Assembly (NCBI GenBank): GCA_029255685.2
Contig: CM055318.2
Span: 7,445,001 to 7,509,000 of the forward strand
Reading direction: 5' to 3'
Length of the DNA stretch: 64,000 nucleotides
Source: Silene conica
Lineage: Eukaryota > Streptophyta > Magnoliopsida > Caryophyllales > Caryophyllaceae
The notes below the pieces were generated by a model. That model was not told the DNA's origin, made no database searches, and saw nothing but the letters and a program-made list of their open reading frames with translations. Below are positions 49,733 to 61,490 of this stretch, in pieces. Every line of letters begins with the position of its first letter. Position 1 is the first letter of the stretch. The position numbers and the translations under genes were made by a program.

Positions 49733-52015
49733 ATTTTTTTTTTTTTTTTTTTTTGAAAGGAAAACTACTTCTTAAATTAAATCGAGATCCGCCAACGAAG
49801 TGACGGACTCTGGGAAATCAGAAACCAACACAATATCCTCACCGATACCAGGACATAACCGGGCTATCAGATGCGCAACCGTATTGCCCCCACGCATAAC
49901 ATGGAAAACACCAAACAAGGAGAAACTAGAAAGGAGATTACAGATATCAGCAATACAAAGACCAATACAATTACGGGGAGCACGCCTTTGTCGCACCGCC
50001 TTAACGATACCAAGAGCATCCGACTCAACACATATATCGCTCAGGCCACTATCACGTGCAATTTCGAGTCCGAAACACATAGCCTTGGCTTCGGCCACCT
50101 CAATCGACCACCTTGCTTTAACTTTCCGGCTTGCCATCAACACCACCGCGCCCGTGGAATCTCTGCCCACCACGCCCAGGCCTACTTCATCCTCCCCGAT
50201 AATGGCTGCATCAGAGTTGAGCTTAATTACCCCATTCATAGGCGGTTGCCAAGCCCGAACATGAACCTCGTTACTAGCTCTTACCACATTTCCGCCTCTG
50301 CAAGCCTCAGAAATGCCTTGGTAATCAGAAACCATCTTCACCATACCCATAATGCAGACATCCTCATTCATTTGCTCCTCCGAAAAAAGCCTCGCATTCC
50401 GAATGGTCCATATCGCCCAAAGAGTCCCCAGGAACTGTCCCCTTACTGCGCTCTCCAAAATATTCAGAGCAGCCATCAACCAAGACGCAAAGGAAGTACT
50501 AGGTAAGTGCAAAATCAGAGACTCAATCCCACTCCTCTGCCAACAGATTCGGGTCCACTCACATCCGAAAATCGCGTGATAAATGGTCTCCACTTCAGCG
50601 CCACAGAAATCGCAAAGGCTACTGTCACAACAATGCCTCCGGAAAAGACAGTCCTTAACTGCTAACATTCCCGTACACGCACGCCACAAGAAATGTATGA
50701 GTTTGGGTGGGATGTTAAGAGACCAGATTTTTTTCCAAACTTCATCATTTATACCCAGGCCCTCATTCATATTAGTTTGCCTATCAATTCCCATACCCAA
50801 CCAGTAGCCCGACCTAACTGTGTACTCTCCGTCATTTGTTAACCCCCAAAAAGGTTGATCAGGGGGCAGGTCAGAACTCAAAGGCAGACTACTTACCTTC
50901 TCAATCTCGTTTGGAAGCAGCCAATTTGCGAGGGCCTGTTCGTGCCACATTCCTTTTTCACGGTCAATGAAGACAGATACGCGCAGGTCCAAAGGGGCTT
51001 CAAGATTGAACACGGGGGTGACGCAACCTTGTGCCCCTGGTAACCACTTATCCTCCCATACCCTCACGTCCCTACCATTCCCCACGCGCCAATTCAGTCC
51101 CTCCAATAATAAGGCCTTCGCACCCCACAAACTCCTCCAAACAAAGCTAGGGTCATGACCCCGACGCGCCTCAAGAATAGAGTCATTTTTAAAATATCGT
51201 GCCTTCAACACCTTGCTTACTAAAGAGTTCGGATGAATGAGAAGTCTCCAGATTTGTTTGGCTAGTAATGCCTGATTAAAAACACCGAGGTCTCGAAAGC
51301 CCATACCTCCTTTCTTTTAAGGCTGACACAGTTTTTCCCATCTCCACCAATGAATCTTCCTCTTGCTCTCTGATGATCCCCACCAGAAACGAGCCATAAT
51401 AGTCTGCATCTCGTGAATAATGCCCTCCGGTAATGCGAAGATACTCATCATATAAGTTGGGATTGCTTGGACAACCGCTTTTAAAAGGACCTCCTTTCCG
51501 GGCATTGACAGCAATTTCTCCTTCCACCCCTGAACCTTCTTCCACACCCTCTCCTTAAGCGTACTAAACACGGTTTTTTTTGATTTTCCGATAACAGTGG
51601 GCATTCCCAAGTATTTCTCATGTCTCTCCACCTCCCTCACCCCCAATTCCCTAAGCAATTCCTCCCTGACTGATCGCGAGACTTTTTTGCTAAAAACGAC
51701 TTCCGACTTGGAATGATTAATTTTCTGACCGGATGCTCTTTCATAGATACTGATTAAATCAGCTAAAGTTGAGCATTCTCTTCTGTTAGCTCTAGCAAAA
51801 AGAATACTGTCGTCCGCGAAAAAAAGATGAGAAATCCGGGGCCCATTACGACAAACACGTGCCCCATGCAACTTACCCGTGCTAACAGCCTCATGAATAA
51901 GATAGGAAAAAGCATCTGCGCATAGAAGAAATAAGTAAGGTGAAATCGGATCGCCTTGTCGCAACCCTCGCGAAGGTCGAACCCTGCCCTGAGCGTGGTC
52001 ATTAAAATTGGTCAT
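49733..52015 (-). pseudogene. 5'-truncated LINE retrotransposon (RT, zf-RVT, RNase H) with a premature stop
   Basis: On the minus strand the copy begins inside the reverse transcriptase with RVRPSRGLRQGDPISPYLF and the catalytic FFADD box, continues into the thumb (LSMPGKEVLLKAVVQAIPTY), then CQP, a TAA stop (51317-51319), and, in the same frame, KKGGMGFRDLGVFNQALLAK. It then carries the zf-RVT segment (FLWRACTGMLAVKDCL with paired Cys/His) and an RNase H domain with NSDAA, EVAEAKA and ESDA catalytic positions. It ends at 49772 and is followed by a poly(A) tail (T-run about 49733-49754 on the plus strand). The stop replaces a normally present Lys. The endonuclease and ORF1 are missing. The copy is inactive but otherwise open, so it is fairly young. 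GC content is clearly above its surroundings. Confidence 0.93.
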
Positions 52016-52748
52016 TAAAATTTCCTACTTTTAAGGAGAGATCGACACCTAAGCGTACTGGTTGTTGCTTTAATAAATAAGATGTTGGAATTTACGGTTA
52101 AAGTACTATTTTGAAGATTGTGCGAAAGTAAATTGGAAAAAATTTAAAAGTTAAAAGGTATATATATTATAAAGATAAGGTCAGGTTCAAATCCATACAC
52201 AATAATTTTATATTGATAGAATACCAGTGTAATTTTGAACAAGTATCGAGGTCAAATATTCAGAATAACTTCACTGGTCGAGATACTACTTCCAAATTCA
52301 AAATGGAGGTAAAGTTAAGGTCAAACGGTTTGCATAACTCTATTAATCGAGATTACCCCGTACTTTTAAATTGACATAAAATCGAGTTTAAATTTAATAC
52401 ACATACTATTTTGTTGAAATTTGAAACCAATGTCATATTTTTATATTTAAAACACACTTATGCAATTTTGCATGATATTAAAGCATTTAATGATTAACTA
52501 ATTTTTTTTTTTTTTTTAAAGATAAAACGTTAAAGGAAGATAATTAAACAATACAGTATTAATCCTTTATATATTAAATTATTTATAACGACGAACTTTA
52601 AAATAGTATACCGGGTTTAAGACTAGTTACATAGTAATAAATAACTTATCTCTGGAAATCACATTTTGCCAAATCTCCATTCCACAAGAGTCAAATCACT
52701 CCTTGCCAAACTCAAACTAAAAACTTCTATACTTTATATACCGTCTAC
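52016..52748. other. Spacer with possible Helitron-like debris
   Basis: No gene was seen. A stretch reading 'ccgggtttaagactagtt' near 52610 resembles a Helitron end but has no hairpin. The first bases, 'aatttcc', directly abut the LINE truncation point, where 'ttaatgacca' is repeated on the minus strand (a 12-bp microduplication around 52000-52017). Confidence 0.4.
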
Positions 52749-53299
52749 TAGGGTGCATTCACGGTTCAGTGTTTAATTCGGTTCGTACACAGTTCGGTTT
52801 GACAAAACACCGAAGCTAAATCGCACCTTTTCTAACGGTTATTTGCGGTTCGGTTAACCACTTTAAACGATTATTTACGGTTCGGTTACCAGTTTACCTA
52901 TAAACATGCTGAATATACTTTTTCGTTAGTTTTCGAGAATTTTATCTAGTAGTTTAATTAATTTTTTAATATTTAATTATAATCAACAATAAAGTTCATT
53001 ATTGAAACTTTAATATTAATCATTTTAACCATTTTTGAATCTGTAAACACTTTTTAATTAAATAAAAAACAATTTTTTATATAATATTTTAAGTTTTTGC
53101 TTATTTTTTTTTGAACGGTTTACGGTTAATATCTTTTCTAAAATTGCGAACCTCAACCGAACCATGTCCATGATAAATTTAACGGTTTGGTTCACCGATC
53201 CGCTTTATCAAAACGGTTCTGTTAATCAAACCTTAAAAATGTACAATTTTTTATTTTTTAGTTTGATTATTACGGTTCGGTTTATTATGAAGACCCCTA
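52749..53299 (-). mobile_element. hAT-type MITE, copy 2 (551 bp), perfect 8-bp TSD
   Basis: The element begins TAGGGTGCATTC and ends GAAGACCCCTA. CCGTCTAC flanks it on both sides (52741-52748 and 53300-53307). The sequence is an inverted relative of the element at 18211-18755, with shared blocks such as 'ccatgataaatttaacggtt' and 'tttatcaaaacggtt'. There is no coding capacity. It sits about 480 bases upstream of the CCCH gene start codon. Confidence 0.88.
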
Positions 53300-53307
53300 C
53301 CGTCTAC

Positions 53308-53780
53308 CACATCCTAACCTAACCTATCATCACCATTCAACTCATCATATACTTTCAAAGTCCAATCTCCTAAAAAATATCCCAACACCACCCTAAAAAT
53401 TACCAAAATCATCCATGAAAATCACCAAAATTGGTAATAAATACTCAATAATCATCCATTAATCTCATCCTCCAAACCTAAAACCAAACCAAAGAACATA
53501 CCTCAACCATTACATCCGAACCTACTTTAAGAACAAATCATATATACAAACCAAGCGAGGGGCTAAGAAAGGAGGCAACACATACACACACTTGAGCTTC
53601 AACCACCAAAATCCCCTTTTCTCTATCTCTCTCTTTCCCCTCCAAACCCTAATTTATTCAATTTTTTCTATTTCAACTTTTAGGGTTTTCACTTTTCCGA
53701 ATATTTCCCCCAATTTTGTCAATCTTCAATTAGGGTTTCGGCACAGTACTTCTCGATCCGGCGACAGCCGCCGTATAATA
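53308..53780 (+). promoter_or_regulatory. Promoter and leader of the CCCH gene, with an in-frame upstream ATG
   Basis: The sequence is pyrimidine-rich (CTCTCTCTTTCCCC near 53625) and contains repeated 'agggttt' words near 53685 and 53733, which are like telobox/site II-associated elements seen near plant translation-related genes. From an ATG-like start near 53592 the frame is open all the way into the CCCH coding region, so a longer N terminus is possible, although its composition looks untranslated. Confidence 0.45.
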
Positions 53781-56700
53781 ATGGCCACCGCTGGTGAAAA
53801 GCCTCCGCAGCAGGTCCCACCTCCGGCGTCTACGGCGGAGGAGGATTTGTGGAAGCGTAATACTGATTGCGTTTACTTTCTTGCTTCTCCTTTGACTTGT
53901 AAAAAGGTATTTTATTATTTTTCTTGACTTTGAGCTGTTGATTTGTTTAATTTTGTGATTTTGGATTTACTGTTAGTTTGATTTTGCGAGTTTAACTGTA
54001 TTGATTTGGGGTTTTGAGTTGGTTTTGATTTAGTTTAGGGTTAAGATCTTTGTGTGATTGGAGATCTGTAGGAGTTAGGGTTGGTGATTTTACGAAGCTT
54101 GAACTTAGTTGGATCTCGCTCCGTGGCGGAGTTAGAATTGAGATTTGGTGGAAGATATGAATCGGAAACTTAATTTGGGGTTTGATATTTACTGGAAGTA
54201 ATATTGATAGTGTTACAGGAGCTATATTGTCAGTATTGGTTGAAAAGTAACTGGTAAAATAACAAGACTGAGCTGTTTCGTAATATTAGTTACGCGACGA
54301 GAAAAGGCGAGGGAAGGGGGTGTGATGTTTTTTCAAGATTTGGATGACAATGAGCTGGATGGTTATGTTACGAGAGAAGGGAAGAAAGGGGAGTGTGATG
54401 TTTTTGCGAGATTCGGATCTCGGTGAATTTTATGTACCGAGAGAAGGGAAAAAAAAAGGGAGTGATGTTTTTGCGAGCTTTGGATGACGGTGAGTTGGAT
54501 CGAGAGAAGGGAAGAAAAGGGAGTGCGATGTTTTTGCGAGATTTGGATGACGGTGAGTTGGATAGATAGTTATGTATCGATAGAAGGGAAGAAAGGGGAG
54601 TGTGATGTTTCTGCGAGATTTGGATGTTGGTGAGCTGGGATGAGTAATGAATTGCAGTCACATGTTTGGAATTGAAAATCTCCGGGTTTTGTAATTATCA
54701 CTAGTTTGTACAGAAGCTAAAGATTCACTTTGACTCATACTCTTTGTTTACTTGTTTGTAGGGAAGCCAATGCGAGTATAGGCATAGTGAAGCTGCTCGT
54801 AGTAATCCGAGGGATTGCTATTATTGGTTGAATGGGACTTGCTTGAATGCTAATTGTGGATTTCGGCATCCTGTAAGCTATTTTCTTACTTTCTGATTGT
54901 TGGTTTATATTTTTATTTGATCTGTTGAGCATCTGTGAGACCAAGCCAGAAATTATATGGTTAATGGTTCGTCTCACAGTTTCAGACGAGTATAAGTTAT
55001 TGTGATTGAGCATGCAGTAGTAATCTTCTCTTCCACTTTTTCAGCCTCTGGATGTTATGGTACCATCTCAAGGTGGGGGTTATGCAGGGCCTTCACCTCT
55101 TATGCCTCCTTCAGGTGCACCTTTTGCTTCGATACCTCAGAATGCTGCTAAGCAAGCAGTCCCATGTATCTTCTTCCAGAGGGGATTTTGTTCTAAAGCT
55201 GAAAGATGCACCTTCTTGCACGGCCCTGTTCCTCTACCTAACACCAAGATCCAGCCAGGCGCAGTGACAACTGCTTCGACGGAAATGCCTTCATTTAAGA
55301 AAACTTTTAGTGCCTCTGAAAAGGGTCCACAACCGAAAATGAATGTTTATTCAAATGCATCTAAACCTATTGAAACTCCACGCCAACCACAAGCAAATGC
55401 AGCTCTTAAAGTTGTGAAACCTCGATTGGTGGAGGAACCCACAGGTGCAAAACGTTATCCAAGTTTTAGTGTTATTGAAGAGGCGCCTAAATTTAGAGAA
55501 GCAGTGCCTCCTCTAGCTGCCAATGGGAGTCTGAGAAGCAGGGCTGCTCGTCCACATCGTTCTGGCTCGGTAGATGATGAATATTATCAGAATGGAAAGG
55601 ATGTTGATGATTCTTTGAGGGAATCTTCCCCTGGTTTCGATGTACTTGTGGATGATAAACTCGAGGAGGATGAATATTATCACAATGATGATCAATATGT
55701 GAGATTGAGAGGTCCGGAAGGAAGAAGAACAAGTGAATTTGATATTGAAAGTCGTGATGATTATATTTCAGCAAATGATGTTAATCATGATATATATCAC
55801 AGTAAACACGGCTACCGTGCATATGACGGTTTGGTAGATAAGTATCCTCGGGAGCAGCGTCAAGCGTCATCCGAAAGACCAACCGTTCACGATAGAAGAG
55901 GTCCATATAAGCCAGAGAGCACTGATTTCATCCCAAATTCCTCGGATTTGCGCCATCGTTTGTCAAAACAGCGGAGGGATAATGGTCTGAGGTCAGTTAT
56001 TAGTCCTGATTATAAAGCGGATTATCATCGGGAAGATCGAGGGTACCAAAGTTCTCGAAGGGATACACGTCGTTCCCCCATCCGTGAGAGCCCGCGTGAG
56101 AGCTCCTTTGGCAGCCGCCTTCAAGGTAGAATAAAGCTCCCAAGAAGGTCTCCTCCAGCTAGTGTTGGTAATATGTATTCAGGGAGGGGAAATGATAGGG
56201 GAAGGAACCCAGGCAGATTATCTCCAAGCAGGCCACAACAATCTTCTCTCCAAGGTAGGCTTCGAGATAGATTGAGTGGACGAATCCAGGAAGAAAGTAA
56301 TGAAGACAGAAATTTTAGAGGTCAGATGAGAAAGGACTCTACTTTTGAAGATAGTATCGACAGGTTTGCTCCCCCAAAACGTTTATCAGAGCTGCGAGGC
56401 AACAAGCACACTGGTGATAGTCAGGTGACAACCGGGAAGCTTAGAGATACTGTCTTAGCTAGTTCTCACACACATGATAGTGATATCTCATTTGATGGTC
56501 CCAAGCCACTAAGTGAGATCTTAAAGAGGAAAAGAAATGCTACACCGGCTTCAACGCGTGCTGTAAATTGTGACAATGAAGAGAGCAACACTGGAAAGCC
56601 AGCTGCTCTCTCTTCAGCACCTGAGCAAACACAGGGTGATGTACAGGAGAATCATGAAGCTCAAATTGTTGAAGCTGATGAAGAAGTGGGTGAAATTTCG

Positions 56701-56997
56701 AATAAAAAGGTGAAATTAATTGAGGACGAGTCTTCCTTACTCGATGATGCTAAACATCAAGAGGTGGTGGAGGAGGGTTTATTCGGTGTTGACGAACAAG
56801 GTCCCGAAATGGATGAAGAGTTTGATCGAGGAGAAGGGGAAGATCCCGAAGTTGATGAAGAGTTGGAATACGACTATGAACAAGATGACGAGGTAGAGGG
56901 TTATAATTTGAATGAAGGGGAAGTTGCCGATAATGAAGGCTTCATAGATGAAGATGATGGAGACGACTTTGCCAAAAAACTTGGTGTTTCTTTCTAA
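53781..56997 (+). CDS. Zinc finger CCCH domain-containing protein, C3H17-like
   Basis: Three exons (53781-53906, 54762-54872, 55045-56997) join in phase to 729 residues. Three CCCH fingers are complete: C30-X9-C40-X5-C46-X3-H50, C61-X7-C69-X4-C74-X3-H78 and C120-X7-C128-X5-C134-X3-H138. Fingers 1 and 2 span the first splice junctions. The block NTDCVYFLASPLTCKKG and CYYWLNGTCLN, and a later SSPGFDVLVD, match Arabidopsis C3H17 (At2g02160). The middle is Arg/Ser-rich with SR-like patches (GRIKL, RGRNPGRLSPSR). The C-terminal 120 residues are strongly acidic and end KKLGVSF. CCCH proteins of this type bind RNA or DNA in the nucleus; the Arabidopsis gene has been linked to transcription and embryo/seedling development. 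The ATG at 53781 was chosen because it follows a typical leader and immediately precedes the conserved part. Confidence 0.93.
54294..54645. repeat. Minisatellite (about 5 copies of 60-75 bp) in the CCCH-gene intron 1
   Basis: A unit built of 'gagagaagggaagaaagggg', then 'agtg(t)gatgtttttgcgag', then 'atttggatgacggtgag' is repeated about five times, with the first and last copies most diverged. Array length varies easily, so this intron is likely polymorphic between individuals. Confidence 0.8.
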
Positions 56998-57547
56998 GCT
57001 CATGATGCCGGACTGTCGGAACTTAGGAACTGCAATAAGGGAAGAAATTGATTACTCTTGTTAGTTTTGGTTTTATGGTGAAGTGAATTTACATCTTGTC
57101 TCTTTATTTTTGATTGTATCTCCTTCTAATTAATTGTATTACTCCTATACTAATCAAAGGCAGAATTTTCTCATGTAAGGAACTTTCAGTGGTTTCCTCT
57201 GTAGATCACAGCATTGTAACATTTTAGTCTTATGAACAGAGTTTTTACATGTTCGAATCTATTTGATACGGTTCATAGTCACCGTCTTTTCATTTAGTTT
57301 TCTTTTTCTTGTTCTTTTCTACTTCGTAATACTTTCTCCAATCCAATTGATTGTTAACATGGCCTTTCGCACAAGTTCTCGGAAAAACTTTGGTAGCGGT
57401 AATATCGGTAAAGTATGAGAAAGTAGATTTGTGTTCTAAAAGTGATCCGATGGAACTTTCAGTAAATCAAAATATGGGGAGGATAAAGTCCGCGGATAAA
57501 AAAGATCCCATTGAGGAGAGCAGCCCTTTGCTCTTCACAAATTTTTA
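56998..57547. other. 3' untranslated region of the CCCH gene and spacer
   Basis: The first 250 bases are probably the 3' untranslated region. Beyond that, an open frame at 57351-57548 has no recognised relatives; its sequence is less AT-rich than what follows and could be a relic of a coding sequence, but no motif supports it. Confidence 0.4.
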
Positions 57548-57615
57548 GGATTATTTCATGAGAATATGATATTTGTAGGGCATACATAGGACGGATTATT
57601 CTCATGAAATAATCC
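57548..57615. repeat. Perfect 18-bp inverted repeat with 32-base loop
   Basis: The bases GGATTATTTCATGAGAAT (57548-57565) are exactly complementary in reverse to ATTCTCATGAAATAATCC (57598-57615). The loop is 32 bases. The structure could be the core of a tiny fold-back element or a transcript hairpin. Confidence 0.85.
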
Positions 57616-57737
57616 AAATTTGTATTTATATTTCCAAAATCACTACAACTTGAGAAAAACGTTCTTTCAATCAATCAATCAATATAATTAAAGGAAGCTT
57701 TTTTCTAAGCACGTGGTAGTCTCCACCTTTTACAAAA

Positions 57738-58695
57738 CACTTAATTATAAATAATGATTTATTTACAATTTTTCTACTAGAATTAGGAGATAATTAATTA
57801 TTTACAATTTTTCAATAAGAATTAGAAAATTAGCAAATTGTTGTTTAGATAATAATTTATTTATAATTTTCCTATTCGAATTAGAAAATAAGAAAACACT
57901 TAATTATAAATAATGCTTTATTTACAATTTTTGTACTAGAATTAGGAGATAATTAATTATTTACAATTTTTCTATTAGAATAAGAAAATTAGTACATTGT
58001 TGTTTAGATAATAATTTATTTATAAATTTCCTATTAGAATTAGAAAATAAGAAAACACTTAATTATAAATAACGATTTATTTACAATTTTTCTACTAGAA
58101 TTAGGAGATAATTAATTATTTACAATTTTTCTATTAGAATTAAAAAATTAGTAAATTGTTGTTTAGATAATAATTTATTTATAATTTTTCTATTAGAATT
58201 AGAAAATAAAAAAAAACACTTAATTATAAATAATGAGTTATTTATAATTTTTCTACTAGAATTAGAAGATAATTAATTATTTACAATTTTTCTATTATAA
58301 TTAGAAAATTAGTAAATTGTTGTTTAGATAATAATTTATTTATAATTTTCCTATTAGAGAATTAGAAAATAAGAAAACACTTAATTATAAATAATGATTT
58401 ATTTACAATTTTTCTACTAGAATTAGGAGATAATTAATTATTTACAATTTTTCTATAAGAGTTAGAAAATTAGCAAATTGTTGTTTAGATAATAATTTAT
58501 TTATAATTTTCCTATTAGAATTAGAAAATAAGAAAACACTTAATTATAAATAATGATTTATTTACAATTTTTCTACTAGAATTAGGAGATAATTAATTAT
58601 TTACAATTTTTCTATTAGCATTAGAAAATTAGTAAATTGTTGTTTGGATAATAATTTATTTATAATTTTCCTATTAGAATTAGAAAATAAGAAAA
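57738..58695. repeat. AT-rich higher-order tandem array, six units of 159-161 bp
   Basis: The unit start 'cacttaattataaataa' occurs at 57738, 57897, 58056, 58217, 58378 and 58537, giving spacings of 159, 159, 161, 161 and 159 bases. Inside each unit the theme 'ttattta(c/t)aattttt' plus 'cta(c/t)tagaattag' is repeated three times at unequal spacing (about 39, 59 and 61 bases). Each sub-unit type is more alike between units than within one unit, so the trimer formed first and was then amplified. No coding content. Confidence 0.92.
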
Positions 58696-59639
58696 TAATA
58701 AATTATTTACAACTTTTCTATTAGATTTAGAAAAATAAAAAATAACTGATTATTTACAATTTTCCTATTATATTTAGCACATTATTATTCTTTAATATTT
58801 ATATACTTACTATTTAAGTTTATTAACTTTATTCAACGTTTTTATTAAAAATGAAAATCGGAAATGAATTAGAATAATTGATTCTTTACAAGTTTCATAT
58901 CTTAGGACATTATTATTTTAATATTGATATACTTACTATTTAAGGTTATTAATATTATTCATCGTTTCTATTAAAAATGAAAATGGGAAAGCGTAAAAAA
59001 GAACTAATTTAGTTTGTCTTCGTCTTAACATTAAAATGGGTAAAAAATAGTCTCACAGAGATATAAGAGTAATAAGACAAATCCCTTACTTTTTCTTATA
59101 CATTATGTTCTTATGTTTTCCATATTACTGAAACATTCAAACTTAAAATGAATACCTCCATCTTAATTAAAAATGTGTGGAACTAATAAATGTAATTAGT
59201 TAAATATTTAAGTCTAAACAAATTCCTACCTAAAAGGAACATTTGCGATCAATCATATTCGACCAAATTAAGAGCAACACTACTATTTTTTGTACAAGAG
59301 TAGCACTACTATTCAAGTGAGTATTATGCACTTTCGTACTTAATTATGCGAAAGAAATGAGATAATTTCTTTAATTAAGTAAAAAGAAAATAAGATAAAT
59401 GTCAAATATAGTATATACTTCAGAGAAACCCCAAAAATGTCAAATTTGGATTTAATTAGTAAAAATATAAATATTAAAACCAACAATGATGACGTAGATA
59501 GGTGCTGAAGTAGAATAATTTTGTGGATGACATGTGTTTTAAATGGATATTGAAAGATATTTCATAAATAACAATATTTATTTCTACATATTTTCACCTT
59601 ATTATTTAACGATGAGACATTGCTTGTGTTATAAAATGA
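58696..59639. other. AT-rich spacer, with decayed extension of the array
   Basis: The first 100 bases continue the array motifs in degraded form. A block containing 'ttactatttaag.ttattaa.' and 'ttattaaaaatgaaaa' occurs twice (about 58805 and 58933). No gene was found. Confidence 0.5.
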
Positions 59640-61490
59640 CATTTTTTTTACGGGGGCGGAGGTAGGTAGATTTTGAGGGAGGAGGTAAGTGTCTTCAGGG
59701 GTAGGGTTACTCTCCGATGTTTAAGAATATTATTTGAGTAGTACAAGCAAATTGGTTAGAGATGTTCAAGAATACAGTTTATGATTCTGATGATCATCAA
59801 GTTGGTTAGTTGGGTTGTCAAGTTTCGATTTAAGGAGTATAAATATAAATATATAGATATTAAAGAACATAATGATGTAAGTGATCTGACAAATAAATGG
59901 TGTTTCTGAGACGGATAGAATAAGCCGTAAAAAGATCAAAAATATTTTTTAATTAGTATTAGATTATAGTTTATAATAATCCGTATTCTTTTGTTTTTCC
60001 TCCATACTTTCAAATTATTTTTACAGTGTGACATTGTTTTATAGGGTAGGGGTTGATTTTAAATTGTATGTGTCCATTTGTTTAGGGATGGGGATAAATA
60101 GATCCCGAGGGAGGAGGTAAGTATCTTGGGGGATAGAGCTACTCTTCGACGTTTAAAAGTGTGATGTAAGTTGCACAAGAAAATGTCTATAGGTTAGAGT
60201 TGTTTAGGGATACGATCGATTGATTATGTTAGTCAAGTTGGGTAGTTGTGTGAGAAAGGTATGCGAATATCTAAACGGTGTCAAAAAAGGTGGGTATGTA
60301 CTATATAATGATTAGAACAGCTGAGCAAGTACATAGGTAGATAAAAAAAATTCAAAATTATATTTTATGTGATAGTAACAGAGGCACATATGTTATGAAA
60401 AGAGCTTAAAAATCTCTATTGTAACATGTATGCATACTCAATTTTGATTGTTATAGGGCGAGATTTGATTTTACATTGGATATATCTATTGTTTCGAGCG
60501 GTGGGGGTAAATAGGTTTTCAGAGAGGACGTAAGTGTCTTGGCGGTAGGGTTATACTACGAAGTTGAAGAGTGTGAGAGTAGTACAAATAAATGTCGGTA
60601 GGTTGAGGTTTCCAGGAATACATTTTAGAAATCATTTTATTGGTTACGTTGGTTAAGTGGGTGAGAAGGGTACTCCATGGGTAGGATTACTCCCTGACGT
60701 TTACGAGTGTCATGTAGAAGATTGAAAAATATGTTCATATGTAGGTTGGGTGGAAAAGGTTGAATTTGTGAAAAAGTGAATAACGTGAGATATTGATTGG
60801 AGAAGTTAAATGAATAAATTTTATTTGAAAATGTGTATTATATGAGAAAAGAATCGACAAATATAAAAATATAGGCTAAAAACATTTAAAATATCACATG
60901 TATAAACTCAATTTTGTTTATTTGTTGAACACAAAACTAAACAATCAAATGTTATACTCTCTTCAGTCCTATTGAATGCTCCATTGGGTCGGGGAATAAT
61001 TTTTAATGTGGAATGACGTTATAGTGTTTTTTGTGGGAGTATTCTTGGAAATATTTAGGGGTGTGTATAAAAAGATGTCCTAATGTGGAGTTGTAGTTGC
61101 AAATTTGCAATGATAACATTGTAAATATAAGAAATAGAAAAAGATATTTATGTTAGCTATTTTATCAAGTATGGAAGAAAAACATAGGATTAAATTGTAC
61201 AAAAATTGAATGTGGGAACATTGGATAAGAATTAAGGAAGTGTTTGTCATGTCAGTATTATATCGCGGTAGATAGGTAGATAGGTCTGGAGGTATGAGGT
61301 AAATGTATTGAGGATAGAGTTATTTTCAGACATTTAAGAGTGTGATTTGAGAAGTACAAGTAAATATAGATACAATAGGGTTGTTCAGGGATGCGCATAC
61401 GGTTAATTCTAATGGTCAAGTTGATTAGTTGAGTGAAAAGGGTACGGACAATGCCTGAATGGTGTCGAAAATGGAGAGGGGAGGGGGGGT
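59640..61490. repeat. Degenerate long tandem repeats, about four copies of 420-750 bp spacing
   Basis: A block of roughly 170 bases begins near 'gg(a)ggaggtaagtgtctt', runs through 'gtagggttactct.cga.gttt' and '.agtgtgat.t.agtagtacaa', and ends 'tca(a)gttgg.tagttg.gtgag'. It recurs near 59650, 60085, 60510 and 61275, with a shorter piece near 60680. Copies differ by 20-30% by eye. This sequence is far richer in G than the flanks. It lies upstream of a Helitron 3' end and may belong to that element. Confidence 0.6.

Noticed and set aside
49800..51158. Several plus-strand frames of 62-211 codons
   Set aside because: All are antisense shadows of the LINE RNase H and zf-RVT coding sequence.
52600..52625. 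Possible Helitron 3' end (ccgggtttaagactagtt)
   Set aside because: CTAG-T is present but no hairpin precedes it, so the signature is incomplete.
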